A DNA stretch of 64,000 bases. It comes from Oscheius tipulae (taxonomy: Eukaryota; Nematoda; Chromadorea; Rhabditida; Rhabditidae). The notes beneath the pieces are model-generated. The model ran no database searches, had not been told where the DNA came from, and was given only the letters and a program-made list of their open reading frames with translations. Location: positions 5,146,001 through 5,210,000 of the forward strand of contig JASJZH010000005.1 in NCBI GenBank assembly GCA_037178975.1, written 5' to 3'. A program made the position numbers and the translations under genes. This document shows positions 12,117 to 24,900 of the stretch, one piece after another (position 1 is the first letter of the stretch; each line of letters starts with the position of its first letter).

Positions 12117-15100
12117 ATGGCTGCATCTATCGACGGACAGCAACAAGTTATGAATATGTTCGGTACGTTCTCTTCCGGACTGATTGTGAGTTCTTCTTCA
12201 GATCAAATGTCTTTCCAAGACCCGCCGAGTATGCTGGGCGGTCACCAGTTCATGCCCCTCCTGAACAGCCAGTACATGAACCAGCAGTCTTCTCAGTTTG
12301 CTCCCGGGCCGCCAGGACAGACTTCTCTTCAGGTTCGTACATCTTTTTCTTGGCAAGTACAAATGTACTTCGCAGTGCCTTCAGTTTGGATTGGCGGCTG
12401 CGCCGCTTCGTAGTAACAAAATGCTTTCTGTTGTTTTATTGTGACCAAAGCCTAGTTCTAGAGCGCGCCCAAAGTTGACTTGCCACTCAATTTAGGCAAT
12501 AACTGTTTCTGAACTACAACTTCGAGACAACATAATTGGTTCGTTCCAATTCGTGGCCTCGGACAAACAAACAAACATCCAAACAGAATCCGCCACGGAA
12601 ACCACGCTTTAGATAGTAGAGATAATTCGACAGATTTTGAGATGACGGGGTTGTGAGGAAAGCTAAGTACAGAGAGGTAGAGTGAACATTACATGTTTGA
12701 ACTTTTGAAAATCTGCCTGGCTGAAGGAACATACAGTGAGGACAGGAAGGTACTGTATTTGACAGAAAACGTATTTGACTAAAGACTATGCTGTTTCAGG
12801 ACATGTTCTCCAATGCTCAAACTGGTGCCTCTGGTGGATCTCAAAACTACGCGGATGTTCCTCGTCAAACTGGAGGCAGTCTAGCCCCTGGAGCTCCTCT
12901 TTCTGGCGGTGTCAGTGAGAGCGGGTCCAGTCAACAACAGGTCATGCTCCCGCAAGGAGTTGGAGGTTTGCCTCTGCTCCCCGGAGGAGGAATTCAGTTC
13001 CAATGCCCTCAGCGGCCGAACCACGGAGTGGAAGGACGGGCTATCATGCTCCGAGCGAATCATTTTGCCGTCAGGATCCCTGCCAACACCATCCAGCACT
13101 ATACTGTTGAAATTCAACCGGACAAGTGCCCTCGGAGAGTCAACAGGTAAGCTTTTTAAAAAGTACGAGAACTCACTTTCACTTTCCAGAGAAATCATTC
13201 TGCACATGATCAAGACCAACACGAGGTTCTTCCCGAACCTTCTGCCCGTTTACGACGGAAAGAGGAACATGTACACAAAGGATCTGCTCCCGATTGGACG
13301 TGACCAGCACCAATTTGACGTGACTCTTCCGGGAGACAGTGCCGTGGAGCGACAGTTCTCAGTTATGATCAAGTGGGCCAGCCAGGTCAGCCTCTCCACA
13401 CTGGACGACGCTATGGAAGGCAGAGTTAGACAAGTCCCGTTCGAGGCTGTTCAAGCCATGGATGTCATCCTCAGGCATCTTCCTTCATTGAAGTGAGTTC
13501 GAAGAAAAGAACCTTAGTAGAGAGATAGAGACAGTATAGAGCAGTTCACATTCTAAACCTGCAGGTACACACCGGTCGGACGTTCCTTCTTCTCACCTCC
13601 CGCCATCCCTCATCCGCCTCAGCATGGCCAGTACCACACGGAGAGCAAGCTCGGAGGAGGACGCGAAGTCTGGTTCGGATTCCATCAATCTGTTCGTCCT
13701 AGTCAGTGGAAGATGATGCTGAACATTGACGTCTCCGCCACGGCCTTTTATCGCTCCATGCCTGTCATCGAGTTCATCGCCGAGGTTCTCGAGCTGCCAG
13801 TCCAGGCTCTTGCTGAGAGACGCGCCTTGTCCGATGCTCAACGTGTCAAGTTCACCAAGGAGGTCCGCGGCCTGAAGATCGAAATCACCCACTGTGGCCA
13901 AATGAAAAGAAAGTACCGCGTCTGCAACGTGACCAGAAGACCGGCTCAGACACAGACCTTCCCCCTTCAGCTGGAAACTGGTCAGACCATCGAGTGCACT
14001 GTGGCCAAGTACTTCTACGACAAGTACAGGATTCAGCTCAAGTATCCCCATCTCCCATGTCTTCAGGTAATTGAAACCTATGAAAACCTTATTGAAACAC
14101 ACATTTACAGGTCGGACAGGAGCAGAAGCACACCTACCTGCCTCCCGAGGTCTGCAACATCGTGCCTGGACAGAGGTGCATTAAGAAGTTGACCGATACC
14201 CAGACCTCAACGATGATCAAAGCCACAGCCAGATCTGCTCCAGAACGTGAGCGTGAAATCTCCAGCCTGGTGCGGAAGGCTGAGTTCTCTGCTGATCCCT
14301 ATGCCTACGAGTTTGGAATTGCTATCAATCCGGCTATGACCGAGGTCAAGGGACGTGTCCTCTCGGCCCCGAAGCTGTTGTATGGTGGAAGAACTAAGGC
14401 TACCGCTCTGCCGAACCAGGGCGTCTGGGACATGCGTGGCAAGCAGTTCCACACTGGAATCGACGTCAAGGTCTGGGCTATTGCTTGTTTCGCTCAGCAG
14501 CAGCATGTGAAGGAGAACGACTTGAGGAACTTCACTGCCCAGCTTCAGAGAATCTCCAACGACGCCGGTATGCCGATCAGTGGACAGCCCTGCTTCTGCA
14601 AGTACGCTGTTGGAGTCGACCAGGTCGAGCCGATGTTCAAGTATCTGAAGCAGACTTTCTCTGGAATCCAATTGGTTGTGGTCGTTCTTCCCGGAAAGAC
14701 TCCCGTCTATGCCGAAGTGAAACGCGTTGGAGATACCGTCCTCGGAATTGCTACTCAGTGTGTGCAGGCCAAGAATGTGATCAAGACCACTCCTCAGACT
14801 CTGAGCAATCTCTGTCTGAAGATGAACGTCAAGCTTGGAGGAGTCAACTCCATCCTACTTCCTGCTGTCCGTCCCCGTATTTTCTCCGAGCCTGTCATCT
14901 TCTTCGGATGTGACATTACACATCCTCCGGCTGGAGACTCAAGGAAACCATCGATTGCCGCCGTTGTAGGATCGATGGACGCACATCCATCCAGATACGC
15001 GGCCACTGTCCGAGTTCAACAGCATCGTCAGGAGATCATCTCGGATCTGACCTACATGGTGCGAGAGCTGCTGGTCCAGTTCTACAGGAACACCCGCTTC

Positions 15101-15787
15101 AAGCCTACCCGTCTCGTAGTCTATCGCGACGGTGTCAGTGAGGGACAGTTCTTCAATGTCCTCCAGTACGAGCTTCGAGCCATGCGAGAGGCTTGCATGA
15201 TGTTGGAACGAGGCTATCAGCCGGGAATCACCTTTATCGCCGTCCAAAAGCGTCATCATACTCGACTCTTCGCCGTGGACAAGAAGGACCAAGTCGGAAA
15301 GGCTTTCAACATTCCTCCTGGCACGACTGTAGATGTCGGAATCACTCATCCGACTGAATTCGACTTCTATCTCTGTTCCCATGCCGGTATCCAGGGAACT
15401 TCTCGTCCCAGCCACTATCACGTTCTCTGGGACGACAACGGTCTCACTGCTGATGAACTTCAGCAGCTCACATATCAGGTTTGGATATAGATATTTAAAC
15501 TTATGAATGTTTCAGATGTGTCACACCTATGTCCGCTGCACGCGGTCCGTCTCGATCCCAGCCCCGGCCTACTACGCTCATCTGGTGGCCTTCCGTGCGC
15601 GCTATCATCTCGTCGATCGTGAACACGACTCCGGAGAGGGCAGCCAGCCTTCGGGAACAAGCGAGGACACCACTCTGAGCAACATGGCCAGAGCTGTTCA
15701 GGTAAGACTGTTGTTCCATCCTTTCAACTTACAAAATGATAATTTCAGGTCCATCCTGACGCAAACAACGTGATGTATTTCGCCTAA
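12117..15787 (+). CDS. alg-1: AGO-clade Argonaute, ALG-1/ALG-2 type
   Basis: Core protein of the miRNA-induced silencing complex. Eight exons (12117-12162, 12202-12332, 12800-13146, 13190-13492, 13565-14066, 14111-15478, 15516-15701, 15749-15787) give 973 residues in phase. A Gln/Gly/Pro-rich N-terminus is followed by the N domain ([20 protein letters not shown]), then PAZ (VIEFIAEVL through [13 protein letters not shown]). The MID domain carries the 5'-end pocket residues ([25 protein letters not shown]). PIWI keeps the slicer residues: Asp in FGCDITHPP, Asp in [10 protein letters not shown], His in [10 protein letters not shown]. It ends in VMYFA, the usual AGO terminus. Codon bias is strong in the 1.37 kb PIWI exon. 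The start ATG is the first in frame; alternative N-termini, as in C. elegans, are possible. Confidence 0.97.
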
Positions 15788-17380
15788 GAATAATCTCAAT
15801 CTACCCACCTTTGATATTCTCAACCGCCTTCCCCCAATGTTTTTCTTCCAAAAGGTCCATGTGACTGGTCGGCACTGTTAGTAGGCTGTCGGCTTGCGGC
15901 AGACGGTCGACCGTCTTCCTTTTCCAGGCGGCCTAGGCCCCAGTAATTATGTCCGCTCGTGTTTCGGACAGTCTACCCAGTTCCGATCCTTTGCATGAAC
16001 CGATCCCTTTATGTTATCGCTTCCAAGATGGTCTAGACGAGGGATGTGCTAGTGTTGTCAGTCTTTCAGCGCCTCCTCGTAACAAAGTAGGTGACGATCC
16101 CCATCACCAGCACTTCCCCGTCCCAAATTCTTGGGGATCTAGTATTCTCCTCGCTCTCTCCTTCTTTCAGTCTCCTGCCTCTATAGGACCCTTTTCCAGA
16201 CCCCCGTTTTGCCAAAATCACTCTTTCAGTCTCCTCCCAATTCTCAAATCCTCTTCTTTTGCAACGTAAACCCAGGAAATCTTTCATTTCTTATCAAAAA
16301 AGTTGTCAGTATCTCCAGAATCCTGTTAATGACCCGAACCAAACCAATTCTACCCAGTCATATGGCTACTGTAGTTACTCTCTCTATTCACTTGACCACA
16401 TATTCTGTCTCTCCGTTCCCTGTCACTCAATTCTATTCAACCAGCAAGCTTTTACTCAGCTAGTTTACTCCAGTCGATTCTCTTCTCTCTCGTGTGTGCT
16501 ATATTACTTTGGGCAAATAAATTCTTGGCCGGTTTATCTCGTATTCTTTGTGATGGAGATTTGCGACAAGAACAGAGTCCTTTACAGTTAAATGCATGGT
16601 CACTGCTCCCTGATCTATTTCTCCCAAACCAGCCATTTAAAGGCTTCTTTCTTAGAATATGATTGCTTGAGCTTTGTAGTTGTCTCGGCGGATGTTACTC
16701 AGACTACAAGATAGCACAGCTTTGGGCATGTAGTCTGCATTTAATCGCGACCAATTGAAAAAGGAAAACGCTTGAATGGTTCGGTGTAAGGACCACGATA
16801 ATAGACAGGTGTTCAGAGCAGGTTGATCAAGATTGAGCTCAAATTCTACCTCTCAGTATCTGATAAGAAATTGTTCTGGAGTTCACAGAGATTTGTTGTA
16901 GTAGTGCAGTAACATTTGTTCTCCAAACGTCATCGGACCTTTGGCGCTGTAACCAGAGACGAGCATGTGAATCATCATAATATTAAATATCGAGAGGTTT
17001 CGTAACTGTTGAAAGTGTTAGTACTATTTTCTAACCAAGGAATCACATACAAACTTTTGCTTTCAGTGTCGAACTATTCGTTCTGTTTCGAGAATACAGA
17101 AACATAAGCAAGTTGTTCGATGCCGAGCTTTCAGCGAATCCACATTCTCATATCATCGTTGGATGGACTGGAGAGACTACAACAAGAGCAGGACTGGTCT
17201 TATAATCGAAGACCGAGGCTAGAAGATTGAAACATTCGTTAACTATCGAATAGATAATTCAGAAGTTGCTTGCCTTCAAAGACTTTCACCAAACCCTATC
17301 TCTGCCGCTTTATGCATCTGGGCCTCTATCTATCAGAAACATTAGTTATGGTCAACAAGGTTTATTCGAACGTTCACTGT
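15788..17380. other. 3' flank between Argonaute and FABP genes
   Basis: About 1.6 kb between two converging genes. It probably holds the long Argonaute 3' UTR. ORFs at 15949-16591 have no splice or domain support. No RNA gene or repeat recognised. Confidence 0.4.
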
Positions 17381-17820
17381 CTAGGCACGGACGAATTCGT
17401 GACTAGCAACGCAGTCACCACACTTCATGGTGCACATCATGCGATCCCCCTCGATCCAGCGAGTCAGAGTGATGTTCTTTCCCTGATAAATAATCGTTAT
17501 TTCATACCAGTTTATTAGAAACTCACATTCTCCAACTTGCTCTCAGTAACGAGTTTACCTCCCTCAAAGGTGCTCGTATTCTTGCTCTTGCGTCCATCGG
17601 GACCAGTGTGTTCAACCTCCTTTCCCAGCTCGAATTCGTGATCCAACTTCATCATGTCGTTCTTCACATGCCACTTGTTACCATTGACGGCGAACTCGAA
17701 GGTGGGCTTGGCCTCCTTGACCTTTTTCCAGATCTCCTCAGGTGCATCCGTGGCCTTCATGAAAGCTTCGGCATTCTCGGACTTGTCCATTTTCCATTTT
17801 CCAACGAAAGCAGCAGCCAT
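17381..17820 (-). CDS. Cytosolic fatty-acid-binding protein (FABP/lipocalin fold)
   Basis: Small beta-barrel carrier of fatty acids or retinoids. Exons 17820-17527 and 17482-17381 give 131 residues, the normal family length. It opens MAAAFVGKWKMDKSENAEAF (the FABP GxW signature) and continues through FELGKEVEHTGPDGRKSK to ITLTRWIEGDRMMCTM.CGD and FVRA at the end, as in intracellular LBP/FABP proteins. There is no signal peptide, so it is a cytosolic member. The intron is 44 bases. Codon choice is biased to G/C-ending codons, which suggests high expression. A TATA-like element lies about 50 bases upstream of the ATG. Confidence 0.9.
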
Positions 17821-17866
17821 ATTCGATGTCGGTCGAGAGGAGATGTCGAAGCCTCCATGGCGACGC

Positions 17867-17875
17867 CTTATAAAC
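17867..17875 (-). promoter_or_regulatory. TATA-like core promoter of the FABP gene
   Basis: On the minus strand the sequence reads GTTTATAAGG, 47-55 bases upstream of the start codon. This would place transcription initiation about 20 bases before the ATG. Similar elements precede several other short genes in the window. Confidence 0.5.
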
Positions 17876-18255
17876 CTTTCGACTTTTGGGGGCGTGGCGA
17901 TAGGTTCGAGGGCTCAGAGGCCATGAGGACGAAAAAAAGGTGCATTCGAGTCGTCAAGGAGACTGCTCTTTTTTCTGATGGGAAATTGCCTGGCTCACTA
18001 CGTTCACAGCTGTATACTTTCTGACTGGCAACATTCTCAGAAAAGGGTGAAGAGTTTTGTGAGAGGGAACAAGTCTCACGATCAAAGGAGCAGAAATTCA
18101 GTTTCTCTAAACAGTAACCTCTCGAAAGACTTAACCAGCAGAACCCTAGTAGGTTTCGGTAGCTGATCCGAGACATTCTTCTGATCACGATCTTTTCCTT
18201 ATCCTGTGGCAGAGTTTTCCAGCCTAGCACGGCAGACTTGCTGAGTCGAAATTAG

Positions 18256-18615
18256 ATGTCGTCATTCGTTCAGTTGTGGCACCATTCGACTACAGAAGCA
18301 CAAAGAATAACTACTTCCGTCACTGGTACTATTCCAGAAATTTAAAAAGAACAGCAGCCTACGATCTCTGAAGGTCTACGTGCGGATGATTGCACATCAG
18401 CAACGACTCATCATTGCCACAACGCTCTTCAAGCCGAGAAAAGGATCGTCACCAGACTCAAGCAGGATCTGAAAAACCTGATTGCCGAGAAGAATAGTCT
18501 CATCCAGGACATGCGCTACATGTCCCAGAAGCAAGCTGCCAGAGCAGATAATCTTCGTCATGAAGCCAACAAGATCGGGGCAGCCGTCGAAGCCTTCAGA
18601 CAGCACTTGTGTTAG
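18256..18615 (+). CDS. Hypothetical small coiled-coil protein
   Basis: Not recognised. The second half (18358-18615) is an open frame rich in Lys/Glu/Gln/Arg with heptad-like spacing (LQAEKRIVTRLKQDLKNLIA, then AEKNSLIQDMRYMS and ADNLRHEANKIGAAVEAF), ending HLC-stop. It has no ATG of its own before the middle. An upstream ATG at 18256 joins it in phase if a 39-base intron (18319-18357, weak donor GTCACT, acceptor CAGCAG) is removed, giving 106 residues. Codon use looks coding. It could instead be the last exon of a larger gene or a decayed fragment. Confidence 0.35.
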
Positions 18616-18937
18616 CTCGTATGGCTCAAATGTCTCGTCTTGTCTGCCACTTCACCTCTTTCTCTCAACTAAAAAAATATTCTTAGAATCTTTATACCAA
18701 CATGTAGCCAAGGATAAGCGAAGCGACAATAAATTAAAACCATTACTCTCACAATATAATTTCTTCGGACCCATCTCGAAAACATTTTGAACACAGGGAA
18801 AATCGGAGAGAAATAAAGCGACAATTGAGCCAAAAAGAGTTACAATAGAATGAATGAAGGATATATTCAAGCAGCTATGAATAGAGACTAAACCCGTAAA
18901 AGAGGCTAAAATATAAGTGCGATTGAAAGAAGGCTCG
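18616..18937. other. Gap between the coiled-coil ORF and the 3' end of RIM
   Basis: About 320 bases, AT-rich, probably the 3' UTRs of two converging genes. An AATAAA-type run (gacaataaatt) at 18727-18735 may serve the plus-strand gene. Confidence 0.35.
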
Positions 18938-21900
18938 TTACGGCTGCGGTCCCGTTAACGAAGTTTCTGAATCTTTGCGAACCGGAGTCATTCCAGCTAG
19001 AGAGGATGTCGGATAGAGTTTGTAGGTACCGGTCACAGGCTGAGCACCCAGCTCCAAGTCGTCAAGACGGATCTGCGCTATACCGATGAATTGCTTGCGT
19101 TCCATGCGTCCGTGATCACCGAGAACCATTATCTTTAAATTGAAATATTCAGTTTTCGAGACAAGTGAACTGCTCACCTGTAGCATCTTCTTCTTCGGAT
19201 TCTCATGGAAATGAAGTCGTTGTCTGATCATTGGAGACGTGCTGTTGCTACGAACCGAATTGGTTTTTGCCTTCGAGATGCACGTCTTCCCTTCCATGAG
19301 GTACACTTTCACATAGAGCGCTGAATAAATGTTCTTGTGAATTTTAAGACTCTGTTACCAGGCAGCATTTTAGATCCATGTTTGACGACTAGATTCAGAG
19401 CTTGAATGATCTCGACCTCGATGCCTCCTCTGCCGCCCATGATGGCTATTTTGAGCTCTCCATGCGGCGAACTGGCCAAGACTTGACGACCGACAACCTG
19501 ACCAGGACCGAGATTGTCAACGAAGGGTCCAAGCTGACCGTCCGGAAGGACAGGAAGGAAACTGAACAGGTGGGAGTTAGACACAAGGGTAGACGAGGCA
19601 CCTTTTCATGCTTTGACTTTGGATCTAGAGAGACAGAGAGATAGAGAGACAGGGAGATAGAGAGACAAGAAGCGAGTGTTTGTGAGACTTGGACACAGTG
19701 TGTTAGGCCGCGTGAAATGATTTCGGCAGACTCCAGGCTCTAAAGAGATATTTAGAGAAGGTGCCAAGAAACCCGAGGACTACGAAGGTGCAAGAGGCAC
19801 ACGACATCAGGATACGACGAGAACTGAGGAGCTAAAGGAAGTACTCACTTGTCTCCAGAGTCCGTAGACTCTTTACTTGTCTGTTTAAGCATGGCGGGAA
19901 GACGGTCAGTTGAGAGATTTTCGGGAATTCCAACCTCTTCCGAACGAGCAAACCCCGTTCTCTTGGCTGCTGCTTCGCCAGCTCTTGAAGGACGAATTCA
20001 TTTTGTCTATTCTTTCTGGACTCACCTTCCAGGAATGAACCTGGTCATCAGACTCTTTTTTCTCTCTTTCATCGGTAAATCTTCCTTGTCCCTGCTTCCA
20101 CCTTGTCCCCCAACTCTTCTCGTCTCTTCGTGGTAGTCTTCCATCTCCGGATGAGGATCGGGCATTACAGAGGGACCGGGTCTGGGTCGTCGATTGATGG
20201 TGCTGAAGAAACTCTTTAATTATGTTTTGCAAAAAAATTTACTGAACGACAGGGTTAGAGTGCTGAGAGTGAATACTCAGTGTTTCACTCCCGTCACTAC
20301 CGTATCCTTGCTGTTCATGCATCGTCTCCATGAGGACTCGTCCGTTTGGAGAGCGTGGATCACGAGCATGATGATGGTGATGAGGAAGAGGAGGACCACG
20401 GGCTGATTCAGGAGTTGCTATGTCCTCCCAGTCGTCAATGGCTGGGCGAGAGTACATCCTACTAGCTCCCATCTCTGCGGCAGTTACTGCAATTTTGTTT
20501 GTAAACCAGTTTAATCAGTAACTCACAATGTCTCATGGCTGTAGCACTTCTCGGCCTCCGATGTCGGTGTCTTGGCTGATGATGCGACTGGGCATGATCT
20601 GATAAGTACCCAGATGGCTGATTCGCTGTCCAGTCTTCTTCCTGTCCAGTGGGAGTGGGAACCATTGACCGGTTGTAGTCCGTTCGATGATGTCCACCGG
20701 CTCCGTAACGATCATACGTCCTGCTACGTCTCATGTGCGAGTCATAGCCATCCACGTACTGAGGAGACCGATCTTGTCTTTGTGGTCGTCCTCTACTATA
20801 TCCATAGGATGGACCCATCTCACTGTGAGGTCTGGGAGGCTCGTCTCGCAATCTTTGAGGTATCAAAGAATATTGCGACATCTTCCTCTGTCGGAGACGA
20901 TTGCGTAACGGATTTTCATCATCCATATCGGTCAGGGTGAACAACATCGGCGCTCCGTCCAGGGGAACAGCAGAGAAATCAACGAGAACTTCTCCCAGAA
21001 AGGCATTTGAATCGAGCTTGTCGTAATCCCACACAGTGACCTGGAAATGTTAGAACGTTTGAAGGATATGTCAGACAGTACCTCCAGAGCCCGTTCGAAA
21101 AGAGCCGGCTCACTTAGCTGTTTGTAGTAGAACGTCTCTCCCCAGATCGGACACAGACTCTCAGCTATCACAGCTGTTTGTCTTCTCGAATATTCGCTGA
21201 AAAAGATTGTTAGAGATTTCAAAAATTGTCCTTACCTTCTGTCAGGGAGAAGGAACACCTTGACATAAGGATTCCTCGGAACTCCATCAGGTCTCGGGGC
21301 CAGATCGAAAGCTCTCTCGACCATCACTGTTAGCTGTCGGTCTTGATGCGAATAGAAACAGGCCAGCTCAATCTTGCCGAAGATCGTCCCCCTTCCGTAA
21401 GTCTCGACTTCAGGCTGATAATAGGTAGCCATTCTTGTGTGCCCTGGTAGGAAGGCACTCTGCGAATGTGGAAGCTGATGTGGTATGGGTGAGGCTCCAG
21501 ACGGAGCGTAGAGCTCCGCCTCGGAGTAGTCTTGCACAAATTGAGGATTCGGCAGATGACGGACGTGATGACCACCAGTGTTGTAAGGCGAACCATGCAA
21601 TTGAAGGAAATCGTCGCCGCCAGGACGCCTAAATAAACAGGTTGGGGTTACTGTAATGAGCCAATTCTTCAAATGGTACCAATAATTTGCTACCAGGGTA
21701 GAAGATGTCTTTGAAAAGGTGACTAACCAGGCAGACCGACTGACAATCAAATCAATCTGAGAGTCGTTCTTGCTCCTCGATATCGTCTCGTAAACCTGAT
21801 CGTAAGTGGCATTTTGAAGCTGTGTCCCATTCCATTCCAGAACTTCGTCACCTGAATTTGTCTCTCTCAAAAGGTAATCAAAGAGTCAAGTTACCTGCTT

Positions 21901-24900
21901 TTAATCTCCCAACCGTATCAGCTATGCTGCCCGGCTTTACTCGTGTTATGAAAGCGCCAAGTCTACCCGTATCGGTTCGCCTTCCTCCAACAACCTTGAG
22001 ACCCAGGTCGCCGTTCTTCTCACCGTCCACCCTCGACAGAACCATATGGCCGATCAGTGTCCGTTGATCCGCGGAAGGCTGCCACGTTACTGGGTGCTAA
22101 ACGTTTGAACCTCACAGGGAGAGTAAAAAACAACATACTGAAAGGTAGGTCCTGATTTTGGCTGCCAGTTGTTCCCCAGGGATCACTGCCGGTGGGACGG
22201 TCGGTCTTGCACCTCCTGGTTCGACGGAGCCGAACAGTGGACGGGGTTGACCTCCAGTCTTTCGACCATTTTTGATCTTGTCACCGCTGTATATGTACCG
22301 AAGAAGGTCTGGAAGACAAAAGTTAGTTTCTTTCTCTTTCAACTCACCTCTCTCCGAGCTGCATTCGTTCGGTAGCCTCTGCCTCGCCTCTTCCGAAAAA
22401 GCCTTTTCCGCCGATGTCGAAGGTAGTTCATCATCCGAAGAGGACATTGATCGTAGTTGCCTAAAAAAGGATAACTAAGCCCTGATGAAACCAGATCTCC
22501 CAGGAAGTGGAACAGCTGTAAAAACCTAAATCAATAAGAGGAGGGCAGGATCTCGTCTTTCAGAGCAAGTAAACTACTTCAATTCCGTTAATAACTTCGT
22601 CCAGAATTGGAAAAGGCGTGTGGTTCCGAGTAGAAAAAGAAAGGCTGGCTAATTTGTGCCCCCGGCGGCTCCCCCTTCTCTTCCTCCTCTCAGGCCCCCC
22701 ACGGGTCGATGGGCTAATTAGCATTCCATCAAATGGACGTCTTTGTACCTGTGCAATCGTTTCTCCTTCTTCAGTCTTCCCGACGTCGAGGGCTGCTGCT
22801 GATCCAGATGAACACCGATGCTTCCCCGCCTTCCCTCCTCTTCCCGAATCGAGCGCGTCCTTCGAAATTCGGGCTGCGGACGAGTCCCTACGGGTGTGAC
22901 CGGAGGAACTGCCGCTGGTGGAATTGCTGCCGGAACCGGCGTCTTCGAATTGCTTGATCTGCAAATAGCCGGCATAATGGGATTACTTGCTCTGCTGAAA
23001 GACTAGAGGGTAGTCAAGCGTACCTGTGATCTATTCCCTTTTCCTGATGAGTGCTTGTGTCTTGTTGGCGGTAGCCGGGCTGTTGTTGCTGGTGATAGTT
23101 CTGTTGGCCTTGTTGGAAGCCTTGTTGGAAACTCGGAGAGGGTTGGGGCTGATTGAAGCTGATATGTTGTTGTTGCTGCTGCTGTTGTTGATAGCCAGTA
23201 TCATCGGAACTGTTCACAGTGAAAAACGGTCTGAAAACATCTCTTCCTTTATATGCAGAGGTTTCTGGATTGGGATTCCTAACTTTTAATACGACTACAG
23301 CTCTCTGTGAGAGGAGCGGGTTTAATAGTTTACCTAAAACTTCGCAAACATGGGAGGTGCGAACAGAAAGGCTTTGCGAATTCTGGTTGGCTAGACAACA
23401 GGCAAACGTGGGACCTTTTAATTGACACGTTCCCAGTGAAAATTTCTTTCTGCATACAAAACTTCACATCCTGTTTAGTATCATTTTGGATCTCTGGAAG
23501 CATAAAACACTGAAAACATTTTCCAGAGAAGAGAGATTGGTCAGAATGTGTTGGAATTTCATGGCGAGGGAAAACCATTTTGGGCTCCAGAAAAGTCGTA
23601 GGCGATTCGTATCTACTCAAGATTCATGTAAAACAAGAAGAAGGTCTTGTAATATTTTCCAGGGTTAAAAAGACAAACAAATACTACCGGTTACCCACCT
23701 CTGTTCCTCTTGTATCGTCCTCCCTCGACTACTCATTTCGTCCCTCCTGTCGACCGGCTCCGGCATTCGATTCCTCTCGTGCCTCTGTGCCTCATTTTTC
23801 AACCTTCCATTCGGCTGTGGCATAGCCTGTTGCTGTCGCTGTTCTTCCAGCGTCGGCTGCCTCGTCAATGTGTTCTGTTTTCTCAGAGCCGGTGGTCCAC
23901 TAGGTCCATTACTCATCATGGGACCAGTAGCACCGCCTATAGAACGTTGCTGTTGAAGCGGTGGCTGAGAGGAGGAGGACATCTGAAAACGTAAAACGGC
24001 TGCTTAAAAATGAATAGAGGCTACCTGAGGACCATTCGTTTGTCGACTGACGGGTCCGTTATTCGTGGAAGGACAGATGATCTGGGGTTGCTGCGGCGGA
24101 GCCTGATGACTGGGAGTGGTGGGCATGCCGTCGCCATGCTGTCCGCTAAAATTAACCAATGAATTTCAATTTGAATGTTTGTCAGGCTATTGACTAGTCG
24201 TTTGGGAATATAAAGTCGGGGGTCCAGGATCGATTATGAACACACCACAGTTGTTTTGGACTAGAACTGCTACCAGCTTCTCATTGTGTCACTGTCATCA
24301 TGTATGCCCTATCTTTATCAGATCGAACAATCTCCAAAACTTTTGTACTTTCGTAGTTTCTCCTCTGGACATAGAAGAAATGATAAATGCTTACGGTGTA
24401 CCACTCGGCTGTGGAGGAACCTCCTGCTGGAACCATTTGCCTGTTTTCGCCAGAATCTGCTGCCTCTTTTGACACAACGAACAGGCCCAGATGGCCTTGT
24501 TCTTTGACTGTGCCCTGCCACCGCATCGAGCACAACTTCTCAACTGACAATAGAAACATTTATGACCTGAACATCTAGAAATTAAGAACAAAACCAAGGA
24601 ACTCGCCTATGCCATCGGCGAACTTTGTCTTTTGACATATTTGACAGATGGCGTCGTCTTGGGTCCCAACAAGACGTCTGGCCGATTCTTTTCGATCATT
24701 TATCTGCTTGTCGATTTGGTCGAGTTCCTCGTCGGCTTTTCTGAAATTCGAATATTGTTGCTCCCTCAACTATTGAGGAGGAAGAGGCCATCCTGCCTTC
24801 CCTGGTCGCAAGGTATCGGGTTACCCTGTTGGCTCCCAATTGGCTCAAAAAGGGCGGGAAACCAAATATAAACATTTCAGAGCGGGGTTAAATTAATTAC

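Noticed and set aside
14207..15421. Long minus-strand ORFs opposite the Argonaute PIWI exon
   Set aside because: They are antisense shadows of a highly codon-biased exon; no domains and no splice logic.
23026..23289. Plus-strand ORF with a very hydrophobic leucine-rich stretch
   Set aside because: It is the reverse reading of the RIM polyQ linker, where CAG/CAA runs become CTG/TTG leucines.
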